35,236 nt of DNA, taken from contig JAWXCE010000029.1 of the NCBI GenBank assembly GCA_034440495.1, forward strand, positions 1 to 35,236. Direction: 5' to 3'. Shown here one piece after another: positions 23,494 through 31,753 of this stretch. A program made the position numbers and the translations under genes. Below the pieces are notes generated by a model. The model saw only the letters and a list, made by a program, of their open reading frames with translations, made no database searches and was not told where the DNA came from. This DNA comes from JAWXCE01 sp034440495. GTDB taxonomy: Bacteria > Pseudomonadota > Alphaproteobacteria > Rhizobiales > Rhodomicrobiaceae. Positions within the stretch are counted from its first letter, which is position 1; the number at the start of each line of letters is the position of its first letter.

Positions 23494-24690
23494 ATGACCG
23501 ATCTCAAAAAGCCGACAATCCTGCAAGTTGTTCCCGAATTATCGACGGGAGGAACAGAGCGGACGGCTATCGAAATTTCTCAGGCTGTGACGCGCGGCGG
23601 CGGCGATGCCTATGTTATCAGCCAGGGCGGGCGTCTCGAAGCTGAATTGGAGCGCGCGGGGGGCCAATTGATCCGCATGCGGGCGGCCACCAAAAACCCG
23701 CTCGGCATCATGGCGAACGCCTGGCGCATGGTGGCGGTGGCCAAACGGCGCGATGTATCGCTGATACACGCCCGCAGCCGCGCGCCCGCCTGGAGCGCCA
23801 GGATCGCCGCGGCCCGGCTCGGCGTGCCGTTCGTCACCACATATCACGGCGTTTACAACCAGCGGGGTCGGCTCAAAAGCTGGTACAACAGCGTTATGGC
23901 CTCTGGCGAGCTTGTCATCGCAAATTCAAATTTCACGGCGCGCATGGTGGCGGCGCGGCACGCTCTTCCGCCGGAGCGGCTGCGCGTTATCCATCGCGGC
24001 GTCGATCTGGCGAAATTTACGCCCGGTCTCGTCAGCGATGAGCGTGTAACGGCGTTGCGCGCCCGCTGGCTGATCGAGCCGCATGAACGCATTGTTTTGC
24101 ATGCCGCGCGGCTGACGCGTTGGAAAGGACAGACGCTGCTCATCGACGCCGTGGCGGGTATGAGCGAAGCGCCCGAGCTGAAAGATGTGGTGTTCGTGCT
24201 GGCGGGCGATGCGCAGGGGCGCAAAGATTATGAACATTTTTTACGCCAGCGTATCGCAACCCACGGCCTTAGCGGCAAATTCCGGATGACTGGCCATTGT
24301 GAGGACATGCCCGCCGCATTCAAGGCCGCGCATTTTTCGGTGGTCTCGCCGCTGGAGCCGGAGGCGTTCGGCCGCGTATCGGTTGAGGCGCAGGCCATGG
24401 GCTGTCCCGTTATCGCCACGCAGATAGGTGCGCTCGCTGAAACGCTGAATGCTGGCTCAAATCCGACGGGGTGGCTGACAACCGCCGGTGACGCTATAGC
24501 TTTAGGCAGCGCAATCCGCCACGCCCTGGCGATGTCCGCGCCAGAGTTGGCGCCTATGCGGGAAAACGGCATGACGTTCGCCGCATCGCGTTTTTCCATC
24601 GAGCAAATGCAGGCCAAAACATTGCGCGTCTACGATGAGTTGTTGCAAACGAGCCTTGCGGTGCATTTCGAGGCGCAAATTACTTCTTAA
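23494..24690 (+). CDS. GT4-family glycosyltransferase
   Basis: The 398-residue GT-B enzyme begins KPTILQVVPELSTGGTERTA, the acceptor-side glycine motif. It contains GVPFVTTYHGVYNQRGRLKS, NSNFTARMVAARH, VIHRGVDLAKFTPG and VLHAARLTRWKGQTLLIDAV. The donor motif EAFGRVSVEAQAMGCPVIAT carries the E-x7-E pair. This family adds sugars to lipopolysaccharide or other surface glycans; the acceptor cannot be named. I choose ATG 23494, in frame with a longer reading that runs through the divergent hydrolase. It is a single gene here, not part of a glycan cluster. Confidence 0.9.
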   Translation: MTDLKKPTILQVVPELSTGGTERTAIEISQAVTRGGGDAYVISQGGRLEAELERAGGQLIRMRAATKNPLGIMANAWRMVAVAKRRDVSLIHARSRAPAWSARIAAARLGVPFVTTYHGVYNQRGRLKSWYNSVMASGELVIANSNFTARMVAARHALPPERLRVIHRGVDLAKFTPGLVSDERVTALRARWLIEPHERIVLHAARLTRWKGQTLLIDAVAGMSEAPELKDVVFVLAGDAQGRKDYEHFLRQRIATHGLSGKFRMTGHCEDMPAAFKAAHFSVVSPLEPEAFGRVSVEAQAMGCPVIATQIGALAETLNAGSNPTGWLTTAGDAIALGSAIRHALAMSAPELAPMRENGMTFAASRFSIEQMQAKTLRVYDELLQTSLAVHFEAQITS

Positions 24691-24705
24691 TGACTGTCTA
24701 CGCGC

Positions 24706-24733
24706 TTGACTTGATACGCTCTTATTTTATCTT
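24706..24733 (+). promoter_or_regulatory. Candidate sigma-70 promoter for infC
   Basis: TTGACT (24706-24711) and TATCTT (24728-24733) are 16 bp apart, about 85 bases before infC and just after the glycosyltransferase stop. It is an AT-richer stretch than its surroundings. Confidence 0.45.
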
Positions 24734-24801
24734 GATAACTTAGATAGTCGTGGCGCGGTCAGGAACCCGGGCCGCGCTAAAGCCATTTAAGTTGCAACAT
24801 C

Positions 24802-24809
24802 AAGAGGAG
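24802..24809 (+). promoter_or_regulatory. Shine-Dalgarno that sets the infC start at AUA
   Basis: AAGAGGAG ends 8 bases before ATA 24818-24820 but 20 bases before the first ATG (24830). The spacing fits the ATA codon only. Confidence 0.7.
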
Positions 24810-24817
24810 TTCGTCAC

Positions 24818-25351
24818 ATACGCCGTCCCATGAACGCCGCGCCTTCCAAGGAAGGCCCAAAAACCAATGAGGATATCACCGCCCGCGAAGTTCAGTTGAT
24901 CGACGCAACTGGAGAAAACGTCGGCGTCGTCGCCAAGCGCGACGCCTTGACACGCGCCGCAGAGGCCGGCCTTGACCTGGTCGAAATTTCGCCAAATGCG
25001 AATCCGCCCGTTTGCAAGATTATGGACTACGGCAAACACAAATTTGCAGCCCAGAAAAAAGCCAACGACGCCCGCAAGAAGCAGAAAGTCATCGAGGTCA
25101 AGGAAATCCGCCTTCGCCCGAACATCGACGTGCACGATTACGATGTGAAAATGCGCTCGATCAAACGCTTCTTCGAGGACGGTGACAAGGTGAAGGTGCT
25201 GATGCGCTTCCGTGGCCGCGAGATGGCTCACCAGGAAATCGGGATGCAGTTGCTGCTGAAGGTGCGCGCAGAAACCGAGCCGCTGGCGAAAGTCGAGATG
25301 GAGCCGCGCCTAGAGGGTCGCCAGATGGTGATGGTACTTTCGCCGCGCTAG
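24818..25351 (+). CDS. infC: Translation initiation factor IF-3, apparent AUA start
   Basis: IF-3 binds the 30S subunit, proofreads initiator tRNA and rejects non-AUG starts. From ATA 24818 the protein is 177 residues and begins (M)RRPMNAAPSKEG, the RRP start I expect in alphaproteobacterial IF-3. From ATG 24830 it would be 173. Family blocks are LDLVEISPNANPPVCKIMDYGKH, then KEIRLRPNIDVHDYDVKM and FRGREMAHQEIG. The Shine-Dalgarno fits only the ATA. Rare starts on infC are known to give autoregulation (AUU in Escherichia coli). It leads infC-rpmI-rplT-pheS. Confidence 0.95.
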   Translation: MRRPMNAAPSKEGPKTNEDITAREVQLIDATGENVGVVAKRDALTRAAEAGLDLVEISPNANPPVCKIMDYGKHKFAAQKKANDARKKQKVIEVKEIRLRPNIDVHDYDVKMRSIKRFFEDGDKVKVLMRFRGREMAHQEIGMQLLLKVRAETEPLAKVEMEPRLEGRQMVMVLSPR

Positions 25352-25545
25352 GCGATTTAGCGAGTTTGAGCCGAATTCGCCGCTTGCGAAGGCCGAACAT
25401 TAGACGTAAAAAGCGATCGTAAAGACCGCCCGGCGTGTGGGCATGCCGTGGCGGCTTTCTATGCTTTCTCCAAAGCAATTGGCTGCAAAAGGGGCTGCGT
25501 TCGCGCGGACCAGCCAAAAGTAACATCCTTCAGAAAGGAAGCAAA
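25352..25545 (+). other. Long infC-rpmI intergenic leader
   Basis: 194 bases without a gene separate infC and rpmI, long for this cluster. I see no clear terminator. In other bacteria rpmI-rplT is repressed by L20 binding to the leader; a similar structure here is possible but I could not define it. Confidence 0.35.
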
Positions 25546-25743
25546 ATGCCCAAGATGAAGACGAAAAGCGGCGTTAAAAAACGCTTCAAAATTACAGGTA
25601 CGGGTAAAATCATGGCCGCTCACGCGGGCAAACGCCACGGCATGATCAAACGGACGCCTAAATTCATTCGCAACGCGCGTGGCACTTTCGTTTTGTGCAA
25701 GGCCGATACGGGGATCGTGAAGAAATTCATGCCCTACGGCTGA
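25546..25743 (+). CDS. rpmI: 50S ribosomal protein L35
   Basis: The 65-residue basic protein MPKMKTKSGVKKRFKITGTG, with AGKRHGMIKRTPKFIRNARG and the end IVKKFMPYG, is a complete L35. ATG 25546 has AAAGGA about 8 bases upstream; a longer in-frame reading to 25435 is not L35 sequence. It is followed 48 bases later by rplT. Confidence 0.97.
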   Translation: MPKMKTKSGVKKRFKITGTGKIMAAHAGKRHGMIKRTPKFIRNARGTFVLCKADTGIVKKFMPYG

Positions 25744-25791
25744 ACGGCAAACGGTAATCCACCCTCATTTTGAATTTAGGAGACCACAGAT

Positions 25792-26163
25792 ATGTCACGA
25801 GTGAAACGCGGCGTCGCATCCCATGCGCGCCATAAAAAAGTTTACAAGGCAGCCAAAGGCTTTTACGGACGCCGCAAGAATACCATCCGCATCGCCAAGC
25901 AGGCGGTCGAGAAGGCGGGTCAATACGCTTATCGCGACCGCAAGGTTCGCAAACGGAATTTCCGGTCGCTCTGGATACAGCGCATCAACGCCGCAACGCG
26001 CGAGCATGGCCTCACCTATGGCTGCTTTATTAACGGTTTGACGCGGGCTGGCATCGAAGTGGATCGAAAAATCCTCTCCGACCTCGCCATTAACGAGCCG
26101 GTATCCTTCAAAGCGCTAGTCGAACGCGCACGCGCCTCTGTGAGCACGCAGGCCACCGCGTAA
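25792..26163 (+). CDS. rplT: 50S ribosomal protein L20
   Basis: The 123-residue basic protein starts MSRVKRGVASHARHKKVYKA and has KGFYGRRKNTIRIAKQAVEK and FRSLWIQRINAATREHGL, all L20 hallmarks. It binds 23S rRNA early in assembly and in several bacteria represses rpmI-rplT translation. AGGAG lies about 10 bases before the start. It follows rpmI and precedes pheS, with palindromic repeat D in the gap to pheS. Confidence 0.98.
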   Translation: MSRVKRGVASHARHKKVYKAAKGFYGRRKNTIRIAKQAVEKAGQYAYRDRKVRKRNFRSLWIQRINAATREHGLTYGCFINGLTRAGIEVDRKILSDLAINEPVSFKALVERARASVSTQATA

Positions 26164-26187
26164 AGGCTAGCCACAGCTTTCACCTCT

Positions 26188-26278
26188 CGTCATGACCGGG
26201 CTTGACCCGGTGATCCAGTCGCAAGATAAGCGTCTTCGAGATATGAGATGGATGACCGGGGCAAGCCCGGTCATGACG
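26188..26278. repeat. Palindromic repeat element, copy D, between rplT and pheS
   Basis: This 91-bp element begins CGTCATGACCGGGCTTGACC and ends GCAAGCCCGGTCATGACG; its outer arms pair almost perfectly. The core matches copies A and B. It lies within the transcript and could form an mRNA hairpin before pheS. Confidence 0.88.
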
Positions 26279-26295
26279 GATGAGATTTTAAGCCC

Positions 26296-27348
26296 ATGGA
26301 CGCGCAAGCCGATACGCCCGATCTGAAAGAGCTTGAGGGTTCGTTGTTAGCTGCGGTTGAACGCGCTGGTAATCTCGCCGAGCTTGAGGAAACGCGGATC
26401 GCCGCTCTTGGCAAAAAGGGTCGCATCCCAGAGTTGATGCAACGCCTCGGCGCGATGAAGCCGGAGGAGCGCAAAGGCTTCGGCGCGGCTGTCAACGCGC
26501 TGAAGGAAAGCGTCAGCGCGGCGATGGAGGTGCGTAAGTCGGCGCTCACCAAAGTGGCCGGCGCGCAAAAGCTTCTGGACGAATGGGAGGATATTACGCT
26601 TCCCGTTCGCGCGGGCGCGGAGCAGCTTGGCCGCATCCATCCGCTAAACCGCGTGTGGGAAGATATTACCGGCATCCTCGGCGGCATGGGCTTTGCGGTC
26701 TCCGATGGGCCGGACATCGAGACGGACGACAACAACTTCACCAAGCTGAACTTCCCCGTGGGCCATCCAGCGCGCGAAACGCACGACACATTCTTTTTAA
26801 ATCCGAAGCCGGATGGTACGCGGCTGTTGCTACGCACGCACACCAGCACCGTGCAGGTGCGCACTATGCTGGCGCAAAACCCGCCCATCCGCATCGTGTC
26901 CCCTGGCCGTGTTTACCGCAATGACAGCGACCAAACGCACACGCCAATGTTCCACCAGATCGAGGCGCTCGTCATCGACGAGACCACGCATATGGGGCAC
27001 CTGAAATGGACGCTGGCCGAGATGTGCAAAGCGTTTTTCGAGGTGGACGACATCCGTATGCGTTTTCGCGCCTCGCACTTCCCGTTCACCGAGCCATCGA
27101 TGGAGGTGGACATTGGCGCAGAGGCCATCGGCAAGCCGGGCAAATGGCTGGAGATCGGTGGCGCGGGCATGGTGCACCCAAACGTACTCGCCAGTTGTGG
27201 CATCGACCCCGAAGTTTACCAGGGCTTTGCATTCGGCATGGGCCTCGACCGCATGGCAATGCTAAAATACGGCATCCCCGACCTGCGCCCGTTCTTCGGC
27301 GGCGACCTGCGCTGGCTACGCCATTACGGCTTTAGCCCGCTCGACTAG
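26296..27348 (+). CDS. pheS: Phenylalanine-tRNA ligase alpha subunit
   Basis: PheS is the catalytic half of the alpha2-beta2 enzyme that charges tRNA-Phe. The 350 residues have the N-terminal coiled coil (to about residue 90), then RIHPLNRVWEDITGILGGMG, the motif-2 area RIVSPGRVYRNDSDQTHTPM, FHQIEALVID, and the motif-3 area FAFGMGLDRMAMLKYGIPDL. It is intact. The beta subunit gene pheT normally follows; here the next gene is a broken P450 on the other strand, with stop codons sharing CTAG, so pheT must be elsewhere. Confidence 0.97.
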   Translation: MDAQADTPDLKELEGSLLAAVERAGNLAELEETRIAALGKKGRIPELMQRLGAMKPEERKGFGAAVNALKESVSAAMEVRKSALTKVAGAQKLLDEWEDITLPVRAGAEQLGRIHPLNRVWEDITGILGGMGFAVSDGPDIETDDNNFTKLNFPVGHPARETHDTFFLNPKPDGTRLLLRTHTSTVQVRTMLAQNPPIRIVSPGRVYRNDSDQTHTPMFHQIEALVIDETTHMGHLKWTLAEMCKAFFEVDDIRMRFRASHFPFTEPSMEVDIGAEAIGKPGKWLEIGGAGMVHPNVLASCGIDPEVYQGFAFGMGLDRMAMLKYGIPDLRPFFGGDLRWLRHYGFSPLD

Positions 27349-28736
27349 AACAAGGAAACGCGAAGCCAGACACCGCCTTTGGGATGCAGGGTGACGCGGG
27401 AAACTGGCTCTGGAAACGATTTGCCATCCCATTCAAATCGCGCCGAGCGAATGAGAGTCGCGAGCACGGCGGTGGCCTCCGCCATGGCGAACGCGCTGCC
27501 GAGACAAATGCGCTGCCCGCCACCGAAAGGCATAAACTGCGTGCGGGGATAGGTTGCCTCTCGCGCCGCCTCAAACCGTGTGGGGTCGAATCTGTCCGGG
27601 TCGCTCCACAGGCGGCGATGCCGATGTATGCAAAAGATCGGGATAACGACCAGTGCGCCGGCCGACAAAGTTTCGCCGCCCAGTTCGATCTCCGATTTGC
27701 ACATGCGAACCATCACGGGGGCTGGCGGATAGTCGCATCGACTCTTTTAGAACCTGTTGCGTGAGAACAAGCTTTGAAAGATGTTCGGCGCTGACGGCTG
27801 CGCCTGCGGTGACAGCCGCAATTTCCTCGCGCAGCCGCGCCTGCCATTCCGGAGCGCGCGCTAGCAGATAAAGCGTCCAGCTCAGCGCACGGGAAGTGGT
27901 TTCGTGCCCTGCCTCCAGCAGGGTTAGCAAATTGTCGATAATCTGCTCATCATCCATATGCGCGCCGCTTTCACCGTCCTGCGCGGCGATGAGGCGGCCG
28001 AGCAGATCGTCGTCCGTCAAATCCGAAGCGCGGCGGCGCGTAACGATCTTGGCGACGGCGGCCCGTAGCTTTTTCGCAGAACGGCGCAGCGTCCAGGTCG
28101 CGGGATGCGGAAGCCACGTCGGCGCGCCTAGCCTACCGTAGGCCATCTCCCACGAGATATGCTTCAGGCTTCGCTCGGTTTCACGTTTGATTACGGCTGC
28201 TTCCTGGGGCTCGCCGCCAATTAGCATCGTGCGCGTAATGATGGCGAACGTGGTTTCCACCATGTCCTTATCAATCGCCTGCAATTGGTCGCTCGGTGAT
28301 TGCCGCCATCGCGCGACCTGTTCTTCAGCGGCGCGGGTCATCTCTGGCACGTCGCGCGTAATTTCAAGATTGCGGAACATTGGCGCCATCGCGCGGCGCT
28401 GCCATCGCCACCGTGCGCCGTCCGCCGTTAGAACGCTCTGGCCAAGAGTGCGCGCAAAAACCCGCTTTTCGACAGGCGATTTTTCAAACATATCCGCATC
28501 GCGCAGCAGCACGCGCTCAATAAGCAACGGATCGGAAATCCAGACGATGCTGGTTCTCGGGTATCGAGGCGGACGATTTTTTCTTCGTAAGCTGCCTGTG
28601 GCAAACTCGTTAGCGGATTGCGGACAAACAGGTAAAGAAATTTATGGAGCGGCAATGGCCGGGGTGCGGGCTCAACGGTAGGAGGATACAATGCGTCGAA
28701 GACACGCTCACCCGAGAAAATCGTAGCATCGACCAT
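27345..28736 (-). pseudogene. Cytochrome P450 broken by two single-base deletions
   Basis: Three frames together make one P450. The N part (from ATG 28736) runs MVDATIFSGERVFDAL to EEKIVRL. One base lost near 28566 shifts to RYPRTSIVWISDPLLIERVL and the main body with the I-helix LLEAGHETTSRALSW and the start of the ExxR helix, LKESMRL. A second base lost near 27731 shifts to YPPAPVMVRMCKSE and the haem loop FMPFGGGQRICLG. If repaired it would be about 463 residues, normal for a bacterial P450. The haem cysteine fragment is cut off from the I-helix part, so no working enzyme is expected. Substrate is unknown. Confidence 0.85.
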
Positions 28737-28765
28737 TCCAGCCTCATAAGGCTTTACTGTTTAAA

Positions 28766-29398
28766 TCAGCCTCGTCCGGAGCCGAGAACAAGCGTCCAGA
28801 AAGTCTGGAACTCCGTCTCAGGGCGGTAAACGACGGCCACGCCCATTTCGTCAGCGTCAGCGAGCAACAGGTTCTCATTATGAGACGGGCTTTGCTGCCA
28901 TCCTTTAATGACTTCGGCGGGGGTACGCTGGCCGGTGCCAACATTTTCGGCGATCAGGTTAAAAACATATCCGGTGCGGCGCGCGCGCTCCTCGATGTCC
29001 GAGCCGTCCGAGCCGAAATGCGAGATGCGGTCATTTTTGGCCAGATCCTGCGCATGCATTTTGGCTGCTTGAGTAAGCTTTGCATTGAGCTTTAGCGGCC
29101 CCAGACCTTTTTTGGCGCGATAAACGTTGATGGCGTTCTGCGCTTCAGCCGGGTTGAACTTGGCCGCCATTAAGCCGATTTCGTCAGAAGCGCCCGAACC
29201 CTTTTTACCGAACGGCGATTGTATTTTTTCCCAGAAACCGCTGTTTGCAGCCGCCTGTTTTGGATTAGCGTCGAGTTTTTGTGGGCGGGTTGATCCCACA
29301 TCCTGCGAACCCATCGAGGAGAGAGAGGGCATGCTGATGCCACAGCCGCCAAGATGAATGACTGCGAAACCGGCAATCACGATACGCATGCAACTCAT
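28766..29398 (-). CDS. CAP/SCP-domain lipoprotein
   Basis: From ATG 29398 the 210-residue protein has a lipoprotein signal (MRIVIAGFAVIHLGGCG, lipobox LGGC), a linker to about residue 90, and a CAP/SCP (cysteine-rich secretory/PR-1-like) domain: LTQAAKMHAQDLAKNDRISH, then AENVGTGQRTPAEV, PSHNENLLLADADEMGVAVV. Bacterial CAP proteins are exported but mostly of unknown role. I choose this start because GGGA lies about 8 bases upstream; the longer frame to 29452 adds residues before the signal. It stands alone between the broken P450 and phaR. Confidence 0.85.
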   Translation of the reverse strand: MSCMRIVIAGFAVIHLGGCGISMPSLSSMGSQDVGSTRPQKLDANPKQAAANSGFWEKIQSPFGKKGSGASDEIGLMAAKFNPAEAQNAINVYRAKKGLGPLKLNAKLTQAAKMHAQDLAKNDRISHFGSDGSDIEERARRTGYVFNLIAENVGTGQRTPAEVIKGWQQSPSHNENLLLADADEMGVAVVYRPETEFQTFWTLVLGSGRG

Positions 29399-29564
29399 TG
29401 ACAAATCCCGCTGACAACTCATTCGCGCTGGCCCACCGCCATAGTTGGACATTACCGCAGATTAATTAACGCAGAATTAACTCAACTTTAGCGTGTTAAG
29501 CATAAATCGCTGTGGTGAGAGAAATGGACTCAAACCATGACGTGAGTATGGCTGAACGCCTCGC

Positions 29565-30236
29565 TCACTCCGAAGGTTTAGAGAGCCGGTCAATCTGCGC
29601 CTGCATGGCGGCAAGCTGCGATTTAAGCTCTGCGATGTCATCACTTTTCACGGTTGGCGTGGCATCTATGTTCTTGGTACTTTCAGGAGCTGAAATCTGG
29701 CGTTTCCCTGAGGTCTGCACGGCAAAAGGTGAGAACATGGCGAGAGTTTTTTCAAACATGGCGATGTTGTTCAAAGTCTGCTCGTGCATGGCCTCCAGCG
29801 CGGCAGTGCCAAAAAGCCCGGCAAAATGCTGGTTGTACTTGTCCTGATCCTTAGTGAGCGTGTTTAAGCTGAACTCAAGGTAGCTTGGCACCAGACGCTC
29901 GATCGAATGGCCGTAAAAGCGGATGAGCTGGCGTAAGAAGCCAATTGGCAGAAGGCTTTGTCCGTCCTTGCCTTCCTCATCCACAATAATCTGCGTCAGC
30001 ACGGCGTGGGTTAAATCCTCGCTTGTCTTGGCGTCGAACACAACAAAGTCTCGCTCGGAGCGAACCATCTCAGCCAAATCTTCAAGCGTCACATATGCGC
30101 TGGTTTCGGTATTATAGAGCCTCCGGTTGGCGTATTTTTTTATGATAACCTGATCGCGTTTCTTGTTGTCGGCGCGGATCATATCCCGGTGCTCTTTGTC
30201 CAGTCCGGCTGCGAGTGCGGCCGATTTAATCGTCAT
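29565..30236 (-). CDS. phaR: Polyhydroxyalkanoate synthesis repressor PhaR
   Basis: PhaR is a DNA-binding repressor that senses PHB granules and controls phasin and other PHA genes. The 223-residue reading shows the PHB_acc_N domain (VIIKKYANRRLYNTETSAYV, TLEDLAEMV, FVVFDAKTSEDLTHAVL) and the PHB_acc domain (LPIGFLRQLIRFYGHSIERL, LEFSLNTL), then a tail with AELKSQLAAMQAQIDRL coiled coil. It is divergent from phaA, 240 bases away. No phaC or phasin gene is nearby in this window. Confidence 0.95.
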   Translation of the reverse strand: MTIKSAALAAGLDKEHRDMIRADNKKRDQVIIKKYANRRLYNTETSAYVTLEDLAEMVRSERDFVVFDAKTSEDLTHAVLTQIIVDEEGKDGQSLLPIGFLRQLIRFYGHSIERLVPSYLEFSLNTLTKDQDKYNQHFAGLFGTAALEAMHEQTLNNIAMFEKTLAMFSPFAVQTSGKRQISAPESTKNIDATPTVKSDDIAELKSQLAAMQAQIDRLSKPSE

Positions 30237-30476
30237 CTTTACGCAACCTCATGTATCCTGAATACTGCACTGCAATAAAGTTATCACTTTTTTTAGGTGC
30301 GGCGCCAGAAAATTTGCCATTTCCCGGACTGCGGGGGAACATCTGCAAGAGCGGCGCTGGCTGCTTAGAAAATTTGACGCCGTGTAGGCGCAGTGTGCAA
30401 TATACAGTGTCACAAATCATTGGCATTTTACCGGGCGGAAACGCGGTAAAGGCGCGATAATCACTGGAGGAAAACA
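30237..30476. promoter_or_regulatory. phaR-phaA divergent intergenic region with TGC-rich sites
   Basis: 240 bases without a gene. TGCACTGCAATA (30266-30277) and AGTGTGCAATA (30392-30402) share a TGCAATA core and a TGC-rich look. PhaR proteins are known to bind TGC-rich DNA, so these are candidate autoregulatory sites. Assignment is tentative. Confidence 0.35.
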
Positions 30477-31667
30477 ATGTCCGGACAAGAAGCCATCGTC
30501 ATCGCCAGCGCTTGCCGCACGGCTGTCGGATCGTTCAGCGGCGCTTTTGCCACCGTGCCAGCTCATGAGCTTGGCAAAACCGCGATCAAGGAAGCCTTGG
30601 CTCGGGCCGGGGTCGAGCCGAGCGACGTTTCCGATGTCATCGTGGGCCAGGTTCTGACTGCGGCGCAGGGGCAAAATCCGGCGCGCCAGGCTTCCATTCA
30701 CGCAGGCCTTCCCATTGAGACGCCCGCCATCACGATTAACCAGGTTTGCGGTTCCGGTCTGCGCGCTGTCGCAATGGCCTATCAGTCGATCCGCGCGGGC
30801 GACGCAACCATCGTGGTGGCTGGCGGCCAGGAAAGCATGAGCATGTCGCCCCACACGGCCTATATCCGCGCCGGGCAGAAAATGGGCAATCTGGAGATGA
30901 TCGACACCATAATCCGCGATGGCCTCTGGGATGCCTTCAACGGCTATCACATGGGCATCACCGCAGAGAACGTCGCTCGCCAGTGGCAAATCACACGCGA
31001 TGAGCAGGACAAATTCGCGGTCGCCTCGCAGAATAAGGCTGAGGCAGCGAAGAGCGCCGGGCGTTTCAAGGATGAAATTGTCTCCGTGACGATCAAGGGG
31101 CGCAAGGGTGACACCGTGGTTTCGGAGGATGAATATATTCGCAACGGCGCGACCATCGACGATGTGTCAAAGCTGCGACCCGCCTTCGATCCGAAAGAAG
31201 GCACGGTCACGGCTGGCAACGCGAGCGGTCTCAATGACGGCGCTGCCGCGCTGGTGCTGATGACCGCGTCCGAAGCGGAGCGCCGTGGCTTGACGCCGCT
31301 GGCGCGCATCGTATCCTGGGCGACAACGGGCGTCGATCCGTCCATAATGGGCACCGGCCCGATCCCGGCCTCAAAAAAAGCGCTCGAAAAGGCGGGCTGG
31401 TCAATCCATGATCTCGATCTTATCGAGGCGAACGAGGCTTTCGCCGCGCAGGCTTGTGCTGTCAACAAGGGCCTTGGCTGGGATACGGAGAAAGTGAATG
31501 TCAATGGCGGCGCCATCGCTATCGGCCACCCCATCGGGGCATCCGGCGCGCGTGTTTTAGTCACGCTTTTGCACGAGATGAAGCGGCGTGAGGCCAAACG
31601 CGGCCTGACCACGCTCTGCATAGGCGGCGGTATGGGCATCGCCATGTGCGTCGAGCGTATGAGCTGA
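30477..31667 (+). CDS. phaA: Acetyl-CoA acetyltransferase (beta-ketothiolase) PhaA
   Basis: PhaA condenses two acetyl-CoA to acetoacetyl-CoA, the first PHB step. The 396-residue thiolase has the nucleophile C91 in NQVCGSGLRAVAMA, the histidine H351 in IAIGHPIGASGARV and the acid/base C381 in LCIGGGMGIAMC; NEAFAAQACAV is also seen. TGGAGG lies 8 bases before the ATG. It leads phaA-phaB and an EamA gene on the same strand. Confidence 0.97.
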   Translation: MSGQEAIVIASACRTAVGSFSGAFATVPAHELGKTAIKEALARAGVEPSDVSDVIVGQVLTAAQGQNPARQASIHAGLPIETPAITINQVCGSGLRAVAMAYQSIRAGDATIVVAGGQESMSMSPHTAYIRAGQKMGNLEMIDTIIRDGLWDAFNGYHMGITAENVARQWQITRDEQDKFAVASQNKAEAAKSAGRFKDEIVSVTIKGRKGDTVVSEDEYIRNGATIDDVSKLRPAFDPKEGTVTAGNASGLNDGAAALVLMTASEAERRGLTPLARIVSWATTGVDPSIMGTGPIPASKKALEKAGWSIHDLDLIEANEAFAAQACAVNKGLGWDTEKVNVNGGAIAIGHPIGASGARVLVTLLHEMKRREAKRGLTTLCIGGGMGIAMCVERMS

Positions 31668-31753
31668 CCCGCGTCGCGCAAAACGGAATAACGGATTGTC
31701 AGGATTAGCCAGACCGGAGACATAATCCGGCGGTGTATGTTGGGAGGATGAGC

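Noticed and set aside
24722..24817. Riboswitch or T-box in the infC leader
   Set aside because: The leader is under 100 bases and I could find no conserved core of a known class.
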